DNA of 64,000 nt. Source: Planctomycetota bacterium (GTDB taxonomy: Bacteria > Planctomycetota > UBA1135 > UBA2386). Shown piece after piece: positions 27,038 to 37,142 of the stretch. Each line of letters starts with the position of its first letter. Within the stretch, counting starts at the first letter, position 1. A program made the position numbers and the translations under genes. The stretch is from NCBI GenBank assembly GCA_014192625.1, contig BJHM01000009.1, positions 1 to 64,000 on the forward strand. Direction: 5' to 3'. A model generated the notes under the pieces. That model was not told where the DNA came from. It worked only from the letters and a program-made list of their open reading frames with translations, and made no database searches.

Positions 27038-28546
27038 TCATCCTGGCGACAGCGCGAACGGCACCTTGAGGTAGGCGCGCAGCCCTTGACGACCGCCCTC
27101 GCGACCAAAGCCGGACTCTTGGAAACCACCAAACGGCGCGGCGGGATCAAAGCGATTGAAGGTGTTGTTCCAGACCACGCCGGCGCGCAGGCGCTCGGCC
27201 AGCCACAGAATGCGCGCGCCTTTATCCGTCCAGATGCCGGCACTGAGTCCGTAGCTGGTGTTGTTGGCCTTCTCGACCGCTTCCTCCGGTGTACGAAACG
27301 TCATCACCGTCAACACCGGACCAAAGATCTCTTCGCGCGCGATGCGGTGGCTCAAGGCAACATTGGTGAACACCGAAGGCCTAAACCAATAACCCTTGCT
27401 GGGCAGCTGACAATCCGCCTGGTGCAGCGTGGCACCTTCTCGTTCGCCAGCAGAAACCAGCTCACAAATCCGCGTGAGTTGCTCCTTGCTGTGGATCGCG
27501 CCCATGTCGGTGTTCTTGTCCATCGGATCGCCAACCCGAATGCGCTGCATTCGCAGCAACAATTTTTCGACGAACAAATCGTGCACGCTCTCTTGGACGA
27601 GCAATCGCGAACCAGCGCAGCAGACATGGCCCTGATTGAAGAAGATGCCGCGCACCACACCTTCGATCGCCTGATCCATCGCCGCATCCTCAAACACCAC
27701 ATGCGCCGCCTTGCCGCCAAGCTCCAGCGTGAGCTCGACATTGCGGCCGGCCACCGAACGCTGAATCTGCTTGCCCACCTCGGTGCTACCGGTGAATGCA
27801 ACTTTGTTGAGGTCTTTATGCTGCACGAGTGCCGCGCCAGTGCGACCGTCGCCGGTGATCACGTTGACCACGCCCCTTGGCAGGCCAGCAGCTTGAAACA
27901 CTTCGCACAACCGCAGCGCCGAAAGCGGTGAAGACTCGGCGGGCTTTAGTACGACCGTGTTGCCGGTAGCTAGCGCCGGCGCGATCTTCCATGCGGCCAT
28001 CAGCAACGGGAAGTTCCACGGAATCACCTGCCCCACTACCCCGAGTGCCGTAGCGCCCGGATACACGAGGTCGAGCTTGTCAGCCCAGCCCGCGTGATAG
28101 AAAAAGTGCTGCGCTGCGAGCGGCACGTCGACATCGCGCGTCTCGCGGATCGGTTTGCCGTTGTCGAGCGTCTCAAGGCACGCAAACTCGCGGCTGCGTT
28201 CGAGCAGGATGCGCGCGATCCGATAGAGGTAGCGCGCGCGATCCTCGCCGCTCAAGGCACGCCATGCCGGTGCGGCGCGCTTGGCTGCCTGCACGGCGAG
28301 TGCCACATCAGCATCGTTTGCGTGCGCGATTTCGGCGAGCGGTTGCTCGGTCGCTGGGTTCGACGTTGCGAAGTATTCCTTCGACTTCGGAGCGACAAAC
28401 TCACCGTCGATGAACAACCCGTAGCGATCGGCAATCGTGAAGTGATCCGTGCTCTCCGGCGCTTTTTCGTAGGGCCAGACTTTGCCAAAGCTGAGCTGGC
28501 CTTTGCTGGCCTTTACTGTGCTGCGCGATTCGACGTTCTTCACCAT
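27038..28546 (-). CDS. NAD(P)-dependent aldehyde dehydrogenase
   Basis: This is a full-length aldehyde dehydrogenase of about 500 residues. Features are GQVIPWNFPLLMAAWKIAPA, the glutamate motif LELGGKAAHVV, the catalytic Cys in GHVCCAGSRLLV, and EEIFGPVLTVMTF. The start is uncertain: I use the ATG at 28546, but a TTG at 28609, ten bases before the deoC reading frame ends, is also open. Placed between deoC and deoA, it most likely oxidises the acetaldehyde released by DeoC. Confidence 0.93.
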   Translation of the reverse strand: MVKNVESRSTVKASKGQLSFGKVWPYEKAPESTDHFTIADRYGLFIDGEFVAPKSKEYFATSNPATEQPLAEIAHANDADVALAVQAAKRAAPAWRALSGEDRARYLYRIARILLERSREFACLETLDNGKPIRETRDVDVPLAAQHFFYHAGWADKLDLVYPGATALGVVGQVIPWNFPLLMAAWKIAPALATGNTVVLKPAESSPLSALRLCEVFQAAGLPRGVVNVITGDGRTGAALVQHKDLNKVAFTGSTEVGKQIQRSVAGRNVELTLELGGKAAHVVFEDAAMDQAIEGVVRGIFFNQGHVCCAGSRLLVQESVHDLFVEKLLLRMQRIRVGDPMDKNTDMGAIHSKEQLTRICELVSAGEREGATLHQADCQLPSKGYWFRPSVFTNVALSHRIAREEIFGPVLTVMTFRTPEEAVEKANNTSYGLSAGIWTDKGARILWLAERLRAGVVWNNTFNRFDPAAPFGGFQESGFGREGGRQGLRAYLKVPFALSPG

Positions 28547-28618
28547 GAGGTTTGGTTCTAGCGGTCCGGCTTTGAGTTCTAAAATTTTACTACCCGCGTC
28601 GGCTTGCAAGCCAACCGA

Positions 28619-29527
28619 TCAATCGACGCTGAAGTCACTCGGTCGCTGGTAGCGACCGGTGCGCTCCTTTTCCAACTGCATCAACACGTCATTGAGCAGC
28701 GAACTGGCGCCGAAGCGAAACCAATGCGGGCTCAACCAAAGGTCACCACAAGTCTCGTTCACCAGCACGAGGTAGCGCAGCGCATCTTTACTGGTGCGGA
28801 TGCCGCCAGCGGCCTTCACACCAACCTGTACACCGGTGGCGAGAAAATGATCGCGCACCGCCTCCAGCATCAGCAGAACTACGGGCAGCGTGCTTGCTGG
28901 CTGCACCTTGCCAGTACTGGTCTTTAGAAAGTCCGCCCCCGCAAGCAGCGCGATACGGCATGCGCGGCGAATGTTGTCGTAGGTCTTCAGCTCGCCGGTT
29001 TCGAGAATCACCTTGAGGCGCGCGGGGCCACACACGGCCTTCACCGCGCAGATTTCTTCGAACACATCCGCGTAGCGGCCGGCGAGGAATGCGCCGCGGT
29101 CGATCACCATGTCGATCTCGTGCGCACCATTGGCAACTGCAAGCTCGGTCTCGCGCAACTTGGTAACCCGGTCGGTGCGGCCCGCCGGGAAGCCAGTCGC
29201 CACGGCGGCCACCAGCACGGTGGAACCGCGCAGCGCCGCCACCGCGATCGGCACGAGATCTGGATAGACACAAACTGCACCAACGCACGGCAGGTCTTTG
29301 CGGCCCGGCATCGGCTGCCGCGCCTTCTGGCACAGTTGCCGCACCTTGCCCGGCGAGTCCATGCCTTCGAGCGTGGTCAGGTCCATCATCGCGATCGCGA
29401 GTTTCAGTCCCTGCACCTTGGCAGATTTTTTGATCGAACGCGTGGCGAGTTCGCCAACGCGAGTCTCCAGCGCAACTGCGTCCACAGGCGGCACGCGAAA
29501 CTCGACGGGCGCAACAGGATGCGGCAT
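28619..29527 (-). CDS. deoC: Deoxyribose-phosphate aldolase
   Basis: DeoC splits 2-deoxyribose-5-phosphate into acetaldehyde and glyceraldehyde-3-phosphate through a Schiff base. Active-site segments are present: DFLKTSTGK (Schiff-base Lys), VGVKAAGGIRT (second Lys) and EIDMVIDRG. It has an N-terminal extension of about 40 residues compared with short bacterial forms, for a total of 302. It is the first gene of the deoxynucleoside-catabolism operon. Confidence 0.95.
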   Translation of the reverse strand: MPHPVAPVEFRVPPVDAVALETRVGELATRSIKKSAKVQGLKLAIAMMDLTTLEGMDSPGKVRQLCQKARQPMPGRKDLPCVGAVCVYPDLVPIAVAALRGSTVLVAAVATGFPAGRTDRVTKLRETELAVANGAHEIDMVIDRGAFLAGRYADVFEEICAVKAVCGPARLKVILETGELKTYDNIRRACRIALLAGADFLKTSTGKVQPASTLPVVLLMLEAVRDHFLATGVQVGVKAAGGIRTSKDALRYLVLVNETCGDLWLSPHWFRFGASSLLNDVLMQLEKERTGRYQRPSDFSVD

Positions 29528-29574
29528 GCGCGTGACTCTAGCAGGGCAACCGGCCTGCGACGAAGGTTACGCCA

Positions 29575-31941
29575 TCACGTGATCAGGCGTCGCTCGAGCC
29601 ACCACTCGATAAATGCGAGCAACAGCAATAGGACCGCGCCGGAAAATGCCCAGTTTGGCACCTGCGTTTGATGCTGCACCGCAGTGCGCGGCGGCGGAAT
29701 ACGTAGCTCAGAGAACGGCAACAACCGACCGCTGCCGATTGCCGACAAGGCAATCGCCTCACTCGGCTTTGGTCCCACGGGCGAGACCTCGGCCGCGCCC
29801 AGAAGCTCCGTAGGCAAGGTTGGCAGCGGCGGGCGCAGGGCCATGATCCACTGCGTGAGCCGCGCCGGAAAATGCGACTCGGCGCGCAGTGCGCTCGAGT
29901 CCTCGAGTGCGAGGTCCGCAGCGAAGGCGCCAACACGGCCCAGGCCGCGATTTGCGTATGCGAGCAACGGACGCCCCAATTCACCGTCTGCGGCGATCAG
30001 CAGCACGAGCGCATCGGTGCTCGCCTCGGCGCGAATGATGCCACCCAGTATCGGCCAAGCCGGCACGGGTTTTGGCGCGAGCAGCGGCGAATCGAACAGC
30101 GCACTCACGACGAACGACTTCGCGGTCGGCGGTTCGACTTTGGCGACCGGTGGCTTTGGTTGTGGCCGGTCGGCCTCTGGCTTTGGCAATTGCGGACCGG
30201 GCCCATCGCCGCCTGGCTTGCGCCCAACGCGATCGAGTGCGCGGCCGACTTCGGCGCTGACAAACTGCGGCACACTCTTCGGATCCTCGACCGGCCAAAA
30301 CGCGCCGCCACCTTCGCGCGTGAGCACCTCCGCCATCGCCCGAAACTCGGGTCCAGTCGTCGAATCGACAATCGACACGATGCTGAGCGTGATGCCCTTC
30401 TGCGTTGCCATCTCGCGCGCCAGCTTCGTCATCGCCAACTCTTCAATCGGAAAAAACTCGCCGTCGCTGATCACCACGATGTGCTTTACTGCGGCCTTCA
30501 CGTCCGCGAGTAGCTGCGCTGCTTTGCGCAGTCCATCGAGCAGATAGGTCGTCTCATTTTGGCTGGCGAGCTGCATGATTCCACGCTGCACGGCAGCCCG
30601 GTCGGTGGCGGAAGTCATCGGCAACTCAACCTGACCGAGATCCTTGTTGCCAAACGTGACAATCCCAACCTGATCGCCCTGCTCAAGTGCGAGTGCGGTG
30701 CGCATCGCACTCGTCTTGGCGTAGCTCATCTTGGTCATCTTGTTGCTGAGCTCGGTTCCCATGCTGCCGGAACGATCGACCAACAAGACCATCGCAATCG
30801 CACGCTTGTCGACCTCGGCGCGGCCATGCTCCGTTGCCTGCTCACGATCGATCGGCCCGACTGGCGGCGTTGCCTCGGCATTTGGCGGGGTTGGCTTTGG
30901 CGTTGGCGGCGACTCCGAGTTCGTCGCATTTTCGCCCGTGCCATCACCAGGAGCCTCGGGCACTGGCAGCACGTGCAACGGCAGGATCTTTTGCAGCGGC
31001 GTGTCCGCCAGTTGAAGGCCAGGGCCAATGCAGAACAGGCCCCCACCTGCATCGACCGTCTCGGCAAGACGTGCTTGGTCGCTCGCGACAAGCGGCTTTG
31101 CCAGCACGATCGCAGCAAAGCCACTGAGGTCTTCGGGCAGTTCGCTGCGCTCGACGATTGGCACGCCTTGCACCCTGATCGCCGCAGCCACAACGCAGGA
31201 TGGATCGAGCAAGAGCACTGGTGCCGCCGCCAAGACATCCACCTGACCGCGAAGCACAAAGCGATAGCCGAGCAGTTCGGTCGACAACTCCAATTCGTGC
31301 ACACCGGCAGCGGTCGGCGTGAACGCCACCTGCGAATCGGTTCCCGGCACAAACTCGATGCGCTGCTGCAACACCTCCTGTCCCGCGTGCCGCACGGAAA
31401 GCAAGCACGTCATCGGCTGCCGCGCGCCAATGCAGGTCAACGACAACTCGAACGGCCGCGCGACCAACGGCGGCGACAAGGCCCGCAGCGACAAATCGGC
31501 GGGCTCAAACGGCAACGCGCCGCGCATCGTGAATGCTGGGCCAGCGGTGCGCGGCGCCTGCTTCAGCGACTCACTTGCGACCGGCGCAGTCCACAATAGG
31601 GCGCATTCCTCGGCGCGCGAACCGCTAGCCACCAGTGCCAATGCGACTGCGGCCCGCAGATCGTGCGAGCCATCCGCCACATGCACTAAAGGTTTCGCAG
31701 GATCCGCCGCGGCGCGGGCGGACAGTTCTTTTGCCACTGCAAAATGAGCTTCACCACCCGTGGTAACGACCTGCATGTGACTGGCTAAAAAACGCGACTC
31801 GACGCGCTGCGGCACGCGCGCGATCACCAACAGCGCGAGCAATATCGACAACGCAACGCAGCGCGCGCGAACCGGTGCACTGGCGACGCAGACCGAAGCC
31901 AGCAATCCCATTGCCAAAACACTCGCAAACAAAAGGTCCAC
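29575..31941 (-). CDS. Membrane-anchored von Willebrand factor A-domain protein
   Basis: The 788-residue product starts with two membrane helices (about 1-45) and ends with another (WAFSGAVLLLLLAFIEWWL). A VWA domain begins near residue 380 with MIDAS motif D389-R-S391-G-S393 and continues through VVISDGEFFP. Before it, about residues 245-320 resemble the glutamine-amidotransferase-like region often fused to VWA in planctomycetes. Pro-rich linkers flank the VWA domain. It may bind metal-dependent protein ligands at the membrane. It follows the NPCBM protein gene after 12 bases. Confidence 0.78.
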   Translation of the reverse strand: MDLLFASVLAMGLLASVCVASAPVRARCVALSILLALLVIARVPQRVESRFLASHMQVVTTGGEAHFAVAKELSARAAADPAKPLVHVADGSHDLRAAVALALVASGSRAEECALLWTAPVASESLKQAPRTAGPAFTMRGALPFEPADLSLRALSPPLVARPFELSLTCIGARQPMTCLLSVRHAGQEVLQQRIEFVPGTDSQVAFTPTAAGVHELELSTELLGYRFVLRGQVDVLAAAPVLLLDPSCVVAAAIRVQGVPIVERSELPEDLSGFAAIVLAKPLVASDQARLAETVDAGGGLFCIGPGLQLADTPLQKILPLHVLPVPEAPGDGTGENATNSESPPTPKPTPPNAEATPPVGPIDREQATEHGRAEVDKRAIAMVLLVDRSGSMGTELSNKMTKMSYAKTSAMRTALALEQGDQVGIVTFGNKDLGQVELPMTSATDRAAVQRGIMQLASQNETTYLLDGLRKAAQLLADVKAAVKHIVVISDGEFFPIEELAMTKLAREMATQKGITLSIVSIVDSTTGPEFRAMAEVLTREGGGAFWPVEDPKSVPQFVSAEVGRALDRVGRKPGGDGPGPQLPKPEADRPQPKPPVAKVEPPTAKSFVVSALFDSPLLAPKPVPAWPILGGIIRAEASTDALVLLIAADGELGRPLLAYANRGLGRVGAFAADLALEDSSALRAESHFPARLTQWIMALRPPLPTLPTELLGAAEVSPVGPKPSEAIALSAIGSGRLLPFSELRIPPPRTAVQHQTQVPNWAFSGAVLLLLLAFIEWWLERRLIT

Positions 31942-31953
31942 TGCCAGCGGAGT

Positions 31954-33165
31954 CTAGTGCCGCGCACCGGCAGTAAGAAACACTGGCGAAAGCCAGTCAA
32001 TGCGATCGCCAAGATCGCGCCCCGTGCCAAAATCGACCTCCAATGAAATAGTCTCTGCAGGCCGCACTGGGATCAGGCCCGTGCTATAGGCCGGTTGGCC
32101 AGCGCGCAGGTCTTTGGCAGTAAACACCACCCGGTCGCCGACCAACACGCGCGCCACAACTGCACCACGCACCGGCAGCGCCAGTGCGCAGTCATCAAAC
32201 GCAACACGCGTCCAAAACTGGTCCACGCCGTTGGGCACCACAAACACCAGGCGACTCCGACTGTGCACCCCGAGCCCGCGACCAAACGCGCGGCCAAAAA
32301 CCGCCAGCGCGCCACCAGAAACCGCCTGATCGCGCCGCCATGGCAGCAGTACTTCGCTGTCGGGCCCAGCCTCGCTCACCTCGCTCGGCTCGAGCGCGGA
32401 AACATACGTCACTCCAGTCAGCATTTGCAGGCAGCCAAGGTCGCTCATGTTGAGCAGCAGTTCCCGGCCGTCTTCGAGCAACACGCAAAGCGTGCCGTTC
32501 CGAAAACCACGCCACTGCACCCGCAGACGGTCGCCAGCACGGGTCAGCAGCTCGGCAGTCGCATCAAACTTGGCGACTTCCGGCGCGCGAAACCGCAACG
32601 CCGCCACCTCGCGCACGGGAAACCACCTCGGCTCCAGTTGCCCATCTGGCTGAAAGCGAATGCCCTGCTCGCCAAACTGATGCACGGTGCCGGTCAACCG
32701 ATCGAAGCCGAGCTTGACCTTTTGAAACAGCACCTCGTCGCTGCCATCGGGCAACAGAAACTCGCCCAAATCGCCCCCCGACAAGGACAGGCCCAAAAGG
32801 CGGTCAACGCGCAGCGCAGTGCGACCAAGCACGGGACTCTGCAATTCGAGCACGTCGCCGCCGGCATCCCCGCCAACCAACAATCCGCGCACCACTTCGC
32901 CACCAGCAAGAAACGCAGCCGGCAAGCGCGAGGGCTCCACCTTGCCGGCATGCAGCGAAAGCACTGCCGAGGTCTTTAGCTTCGTCACGTTGCCCTGCGC
33001 GTCAGTGATGCGCCAATCCTCCCCTTCGCCAAGAACCAACTCGGCATAAAGCACACGGCCATCGCGCAGCGCAATCTCGAAACCAGGCTGTTGCGCCCGC
33101 GCACCAACCGAAAGCAGCAAGGCAGTCGCGACAACCGCCATGCCAGATTGTCGGAGCAAGTCCAC
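31954..33165 (-). CDS. Exported protein with C-terminal NPCBM-like domain
   Basis: The GTG at 33165 gives a signal peptide with a charged start (MDLLRQSGMAVVATALLLSV); the ATG at 33141 is an alternative. The product is about 403 residues. The N-terminal part is beta-rich with repeated 'DGRVLYAE'-like strands. The last about 130 residues resemble the NPCBM carbohydrate-binding module (FGRGLGVHSRSRLVFVV, then WTRVAFDD and LVGDRVVFTAKDLRAG). No catalytic domain is visible. It is upstream of, and probably co-transcribed with, the VWA protein gene. Confidence 0.72.
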   Translation of the reverse strand: MDLLRQSGMAVVATALLLSVGARAQQPGFEIALRDGRVLYAELVLGEGEDWRITDAQGNVTKLKTSAVLSLHAGKVEPSRLPAAFLAGGEVVRGLLVGGDAGGDVLELQSPVLGRTALRVDRLLGLSLSGGDLGEFLLPDGSDEVLFQKVKLGFDRLTGTVHQFGEQGIRFQPDGQLEPRWFPVREVAALRFRAPEVAKFDATAELLTRAGDRLRVQWRGFRNGTLCVLLEDGRELLLNMSDLGCLQMLTGVTYVSALEPSEVSEAGPDSEVLLPWRRDQAVSGGALAVFGRAFGRGLGVHSRSRLVFVVPNGVDQFWTRVAFDDCALALPVRGAVVARVLVGDRVVFTAKDLRAGQPAYSTGLIPVRPAETISLEVDFGTGRDLGDRIDWLSPVFLTAGARH

Positions 33166-33472
33166 GCACCAGGAACTGCCGCTGCCAGTTTGACACTGCG
33201 GGGTCGGCCACACGGCTGCGAAATGATTCTGCCCGTCTTTTTTAAGCATTTTATTCACAATAAGATACGCACGTAAAATCCACATCTCAGCGGCCCTGTT
33301 TTAGATCGGTACCGGGTTTGCTTAGCACGCGGGTTCAGTATCGGCGACGCCACTAGCGTCACCTCCCTCGTGGTTTTCGTCCACCCCGATCTTGCGGCGC
33401 AACGCTGCTGGAACGGACTTTAGACGTTGCCACAATCCTGTCTTTGCATCGAGATTCCCTTCCGAGGCTGTG
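33166..33472. promoter_or_regulatory. Divergent control region upstream of groEL1
   Basis: These 307 bases separate the NPCBM gene (minus) from groEL1 (plus). An AT-rich stretch at about 33238-33290 is the best candidate promoter area. An imperfect 8-bp inverted repeat (GGCGACGC, five bases, GCGTCACC, one mismatch) lies at 33343-33363. I found no CIRCE element and no clear heat-shock sigma-factor promoter. Confidence 0.35.
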
Positions 33473-35095
33473 ATGGTCAAACAACTCGTGTTCGAAAACG
33501 ACGCGCGCGAAGCCGTGCTGCGTGGTGTGTCCAAGTTGGCAAAGGCCGTGGTCTCAACGCTCGGCCCTCGTGGTCGCAATGCCGTGCTCGATAAGGGCTG
33601 GGGCGGACCAACGGTCACCAAGGACGGCGTCACCGTCGCCGAGGAGATCGAACTGGAAGATCCCTACGAAAACATGGGCGCCAAGCTGGTCAAAGAAGCC
33701 GCCAGCAAGACCTCCGAAACGGCCGGTGATGGCACCACTACCGCAACGCTGCTGGCGGCGGCCATCTGCGAAGAAGGTATGAAATACCTGACCGCTGGCG
33801 CCAACCACGCCGAGCTGATCAAGGGCATCCGCGCTGCGACCGAGAAGATGGTCGCGCAACTGAAGGTGATGGCAAAAGCCGTTCCTTCGACGGACTACAA
33901 GGCAATTGGCCAGGTGGCTGCCATTTCCGCCAACAACGATGCGGAAATCGGCAAGTTCCTCGCCGACGCGATGAAGCAGGTCGGCGCCGATGGCGTGATC
34001 ACGGTCGAAGAAGGCAAGGGCCTCGAGACCGAAGTCAAGGTCGTCGATGGCATGCAGTTTGACCGCGGCTACCTGTCGCCGCACTTTGTCACCGACAACG
34101 ATGCGATGACGGCGGATCTGCGCGACTGCTACGTGCTGGTCTATGAAGACAAGCTCAGCAACGTGCGCTCGTTGTTGCCCCTGCTCGAAAAACTGAAGGA
34201 CAGCAACAAGCCGCTGCTCATCATCGCCGAGGATATCGAAGGCGAAGCGTTGGCCACCTTGGTGGTCAACAAGCTGCGCGGCATTCTCAAGGTGTGCGCG
34301 GTGAAGGCGCCGGGCTACGGCGACCGTCGCAAGGCCATGCTGCAGGACATCGCGATCCTGACAGGCGGCGAGGCGATCTTCAAGGACCTCGGGATGGACA
34401 TGGAGAAGGTCACCCTGCGTCAACTCGGCACTGCTAAGCGCGTGCTGGTCGACAACGACAACACGACCATCGTCGAAGGCAAGGGCACCACGGCAGAACT
34501 CAAGTCGCGCTGCGATCAGATCAAGCGCGAGATCGACGGCACGACCTCGGATTACGACCGTGAGAAGCTGCAAGAGCGCCTCGCCAAGTTGTCCGGCGGC
34601 ATCGCCGAGATCCGCGTCGGCGCCACCACCGAGACCGAGATGAAGGAGCGCAAGGCGCTGGTCGAGGACGCTTACCACGCCACCAAGGCAGCAATCGCCG
34701 AAGGTGTGCTACCAGGCGGCGGCACGGCGTTGCTACAGGCAGCCAAGGTGCTCGACAACTTCACGTTGAAGGGCGATGCCAACTTCGGCATACAGTTGAT
34801 GAAGCTCGTGGCACAACGCCCGCTGCGCACGATCGTGCAAAACGGCGGCCTCGATGGCGGCGTGGTCGCGCGCAAGGTAATGGCCGGCAAGGGCAAGAAC
34901 TTTGGCTTCAATGCGCTGACTGGCGAATACGGCGACATGTTTGAGTTTGGCGTGATCGACCCAACCAAGGTCACGCGCTCAGCCCTGCAAAACGCGGTCT
35001 CGGTCGCGTCGATGCTGCTGACCACGGACTGCCTGATCACCGAAGCGAAGAAGTCGGACGACAAGGAATCAGACGGCGCCCACGGCCACATGTGA
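33473..35095 (+). CDS. groEL: Chaperonin GroEL, first paralog
   Basis: The ATG at 33473 matches the family N terminus; an upstream frame start at 33392 would add 27 unlikely residues. The 540-residue protein has [14 protein letters not shown] (ATP site), the catalytic Asp in [11 protein letters not shown], and the [11 protein letters not shown] loop. In the apical domain the segment reads GYLSPHF, with His where GroEL normally has Tyr (Y203 in E. coli). The C terminus lacks the GGM repeats and ends with an acidic, His-containing tail ([13 protein letters not shown]). These changes suggest altered client binding. It is followed by groES. Confidence 0.96.
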   Translation: MVKQLVFENDAREAVLRGVSKLAKAVVSTLGPRGRNAVLDKGWGGPTVTKDGVTVAEEIELEDPYENMGAKLVKEAASKTSETAGDGTTTATLLAAAICEEGMKYLTAGANHAELIKGIRAATEKMVAQLKVMAKAVPSTDYKAIGQVAAISANNDAEIGKFLADAMKQVGADGVITVEEGKGLETEVKVVDGMQFDRGYLSPHFVTDNDAMTADLRDCYVLVYEDKLSNVRSLLPLLEKLKDSNKPLLIIAEDIEGEALATLVVNKLRGILKVCAVKAPGYGDRRKAMLQDIAILTGGEAIFKDLGMDMEKVTLRQLGTAKRVLVDNDNTTIVEGKGTTAELKSRCDQIKREIDGTTSDYDREKLQERLAKLSGGIAEIRVGATTETEMKERKALVEDAYHATKAAIAEGVLPGGGTALLQAAKVLDNFTLKGDANFGIQLMKLVAQRPLRTIVQNGGLDGGVVARKVMAGKGKNFGFNALTGEYGDMFEFGVIDPTKVTRSALQNAVSVASMLLTTDCLITEAKKSDDKESDGAHGHM

Positions 35096-35098
35096 TCC

Positions 35099-35116
35099 GT
35101 CGCTCGATCGAGCGAC
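35099..35116. repeat. Perfect 18-bp palindrome between groEL1 and groES
   Basis: GTCGCTCGATCGAGCGAC starts three bases after the groEL1 stop. In RNA it can form a 7-bp stem with a GAUC loop. There is no T-run after it, so it is not a standard terminator. It may be a processing or attenuation site, or a protein-binding site. Confidence 0.8.
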
Positions 35117-35164
35117 TGGACCCCACCCATACCCAATAACATTCTGAACACGGAGAATCTAACG

Positions 35165-35458
35165 ATGGCTACCCTGCGACCCCTGGATGACCGCGTCGTA
35201 TTGAAGGTGCTCGACGCTGAGGAGATGAGCGCTGGCGGAATCTTGCTGCCTGACACTGCGAAGGAAAAACCGCAGCGCGGCAAGGTGACTGCAATCGGCG
35301 AAGGCAAGCTAAACAAGGACGGCAAGCGCGCCAAGCTGGACGTCAAGAAGGGCGACGTTGTGCTGTTTGGCAAATACGCCGGCAGCGATGTCAAGGTCGA
35401 CGGCGAGGACTACAAGATTCTGCGCGAGAGTGAAATCCTTGCGCGCATGGAGAACTGA
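35165..35458 (+). CDS. groES: Co-chaperonin GroES
   Basis: The 97-residue protein is the lid of the GroEL chamber. Features are LRPLDDRVVLKVL, the mobile loop EMSAGGILLPDTAKEKPQRG and the GDVVLFGKYAGSDVKVDGED core. A GGAG ribosome site precedes the ATG by about nine bases. It sits between two groEL genes, three bases from the second. Confidence 0.97.
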   Translation: MATLRPLDDRVVLKVLDAEEMSAGGILLPDTAKEKPQRGKVTAIGEGKLNKDGKRAKLDVKKGDVVLFGKYAGSDVKVDGEDYKILRESEILARMEN

Positions 35459-35461
35459 TTC

Positions 35462-37072
35462 ATGAGCAAGCAGATCACCTATGACGAACTCGCGCGCCGC
35501 AAGGCAGTAGAGGGCGTTCAAAAACTCGCCAAGGCAGTCAAGGCCACGTTGGGCCCAGCCGGCAAGAACGTCATCATCGAGAAGTCCTTTGGCGGCCCGT
35601 TGGTCACCAAGGACGGTGTCACGGTCGCTAAAGAAATCGAGCTGGAAGACCCGTTTGAGAACATGGGCGCCAAGCTCGTGCGCGAAGTCGCCAGCAAGAC
35701 CAACGACGTGGCCGGTGACGGCACCACCACGGCAACGGTGCTTGCCGAAGCGATCCTCACGCAGGGCCAGCGCTACCTGACCTCAGGCGTCGATCCAAAC
35801 GCGTTGCGCGCCGGCATCGATGAAGCCGTCGCCGCCATCACTGCCGAGTTGCAGAAGATGGCCAAGAAGATCGACAACAAGAGCCGCAGCGAAATCGCGC
35901 AGATTGGCGCGATCTCGGCCAACAACGACCAAGAGATTGGCGACCTGCTGGCAAACGCCATGTTGCGCGTCGGCCGCGAAGGCGTGGTCACCGTCGAAGA
36001 AGGCAAGACTGCGAGCATCGAGTTGGAGCACACCGGCGGCATGCAATTCGACAAGGGCTACATCTCGCCCTACTTCATCACCGACCCGAAGTCGATGGAA
36101 GCGCTGATCGAAGACTGCCGCATTCTTGTGCACGAGAAGAAGATCTCGAACGTGCGCGACCTAGTGCCGCTGCTCGAACAGACCTCGCGTGCTGGCAAGC
36201 CACTGCTGATCATCGCCGAGGACATCGAGTCCGAAGCGTTGGCCACGCTGGTAGTCAACCGGCTGAAGGGCGTGCTAAACATCTGCGCCGTGAAGGCGCC
36301 AGGGTTTGGCGACCGCCGCAAGGCGATCCTGCAAGACATCGCGGTGCTCACCGGCGCTCAGTTCATCAGTGAAGATCTCGGCCTCAAGCTGGAGAACGTC
36401 ACGATGGACTCACTGGGCACGGCAAAGAAGATCCGGGTCACGAAGGAGTTCACCACCATCATCGACGGCGCCGGCAAGAAGGCCGATGTCGAAGCGCGCG
36501 CAGAAAGCATCCGTGCGCAGATCGAGAAAACGACCTCGGACTACGATCGCGAGAAGCTCCAGGAACGACTTGCCAAGCTGACTGGCGGCGTCGCAATCAT
36601 TCGCTCAGGCGCGATGACCGAAGCCGACATGAAGCAGAAGAAGCAGCGCATCGAAGACGCGCTGAACGCCACCCGCGCGGCGGTCGAAGAGGGCATCGTC
36701 CCAGGCGGCGGCACAGCACTGCTGCGCGCCAGCCAGGTGTTGGACACCTTGAAGGTCAAGGGCGACCGTCAGTTCGGCGTCGAGATCGTGAAGCGCGCCT
36801 GCCAAGCGCCGATGTATCAGATCGCAGCCAATGCCGGCGAAGACGGTTCCGTGATCGTCGACGAGGCATTGTCGCGCAAGGCAAACGAGGGCTTCAACGC
36901 GTTGACCGGCGAATGGGTCGACATGTGGAAAGCCGGCATCATCGATCCAGTCAAGGTCGTCCGCTGTGCGCTGCAAAATGCAGCGAGCATCGCCGGCCTC
37001 ATGCTGACGACCAACACGATGATCACGTCCATCAAGGACGACCAGAAGGCAATCGAAGGCAGCATCCGCTAA
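35462..37072 (+). CDS. groEL: Chaperonin GroEL, second paralog
   Basis: This 536-residue GroEL is closer to the consensus than the first. It keeps the apical GYISPYF segment (Tyr present), [14 protein letters not shown], and [15 protein letters not shown] with the catalytic Asp. It also lacks the GGM tail and ends in [11 protein letters not shown]. Three bases separate it from groES and its ribosome site lies inside the end of groES, so it is translationally linked and is the likely housekeeping partner of GroES. Confidence 0.96.
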   Translation: MSKQITYDELARRKAVEGVQKLAKAVKATLGPAGKNVIIEKSFGGPLVTKDGVTVAKEIELEDPFENMGAKLVREVASKTNDVAGDGTTTATVLAEAILTQGQRYLTSGVDPNALRAGIDEAVAAITAELQKMAKKIDNKSRSEIAQIGAISANNDQEIGDLLANAMLRVGREGVVTVEEGKTASIELEHTGGMQFDKGYISPYFITDPKSMEALIEDCRILVHEKKISNVRDLVPLLEQTSRAGKPLLIIAEDIESEALATLVVNRLKGVLNICAVKAPGFGDRRKAILQDIAVLTGAQFISEDLGLKLENVTMDSLGTAKKIRVTKEFTTIIDGAGKKADVEARAESIRAQIEKTTSDYDREKLQERLAKLTGGVAIIRSGAMTEADMKQKKQRIEDALNATRAAVEEGIVPGGGTALLRASQVLDTLKVKGDRQFGVEIVKRACQAPMYQIAANAGEDGSVIVDEALSRKANEGFNALTGEWVDMWKAGIIDPVKVVRCALQNAASIAGLMLTTNTMITSIKDDQKAIEGSIR

Positions 37073-37142
37073 GGACGTTCGTGCCGACGAGTCGTGCGGT
37101 GGCTGAAACCTCCGCACGGCACCGCACCGCCCGCTTGCCCCA

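Noticed and set aside
33322-33339. TTAGCAC near groEL1, resembling half of a CIRCE heat-shock operator
   Set aside because: The matching GAGTGCTAA half does not follow at nine-base spacing, so it is not a CIRCE element.
33554-34678. Long minus-strand frame of 374 codons opposite groEL1
   Set aside because: It is the antisense shadow of a conserved gene in GC-rich DNA and has no recognisable product.
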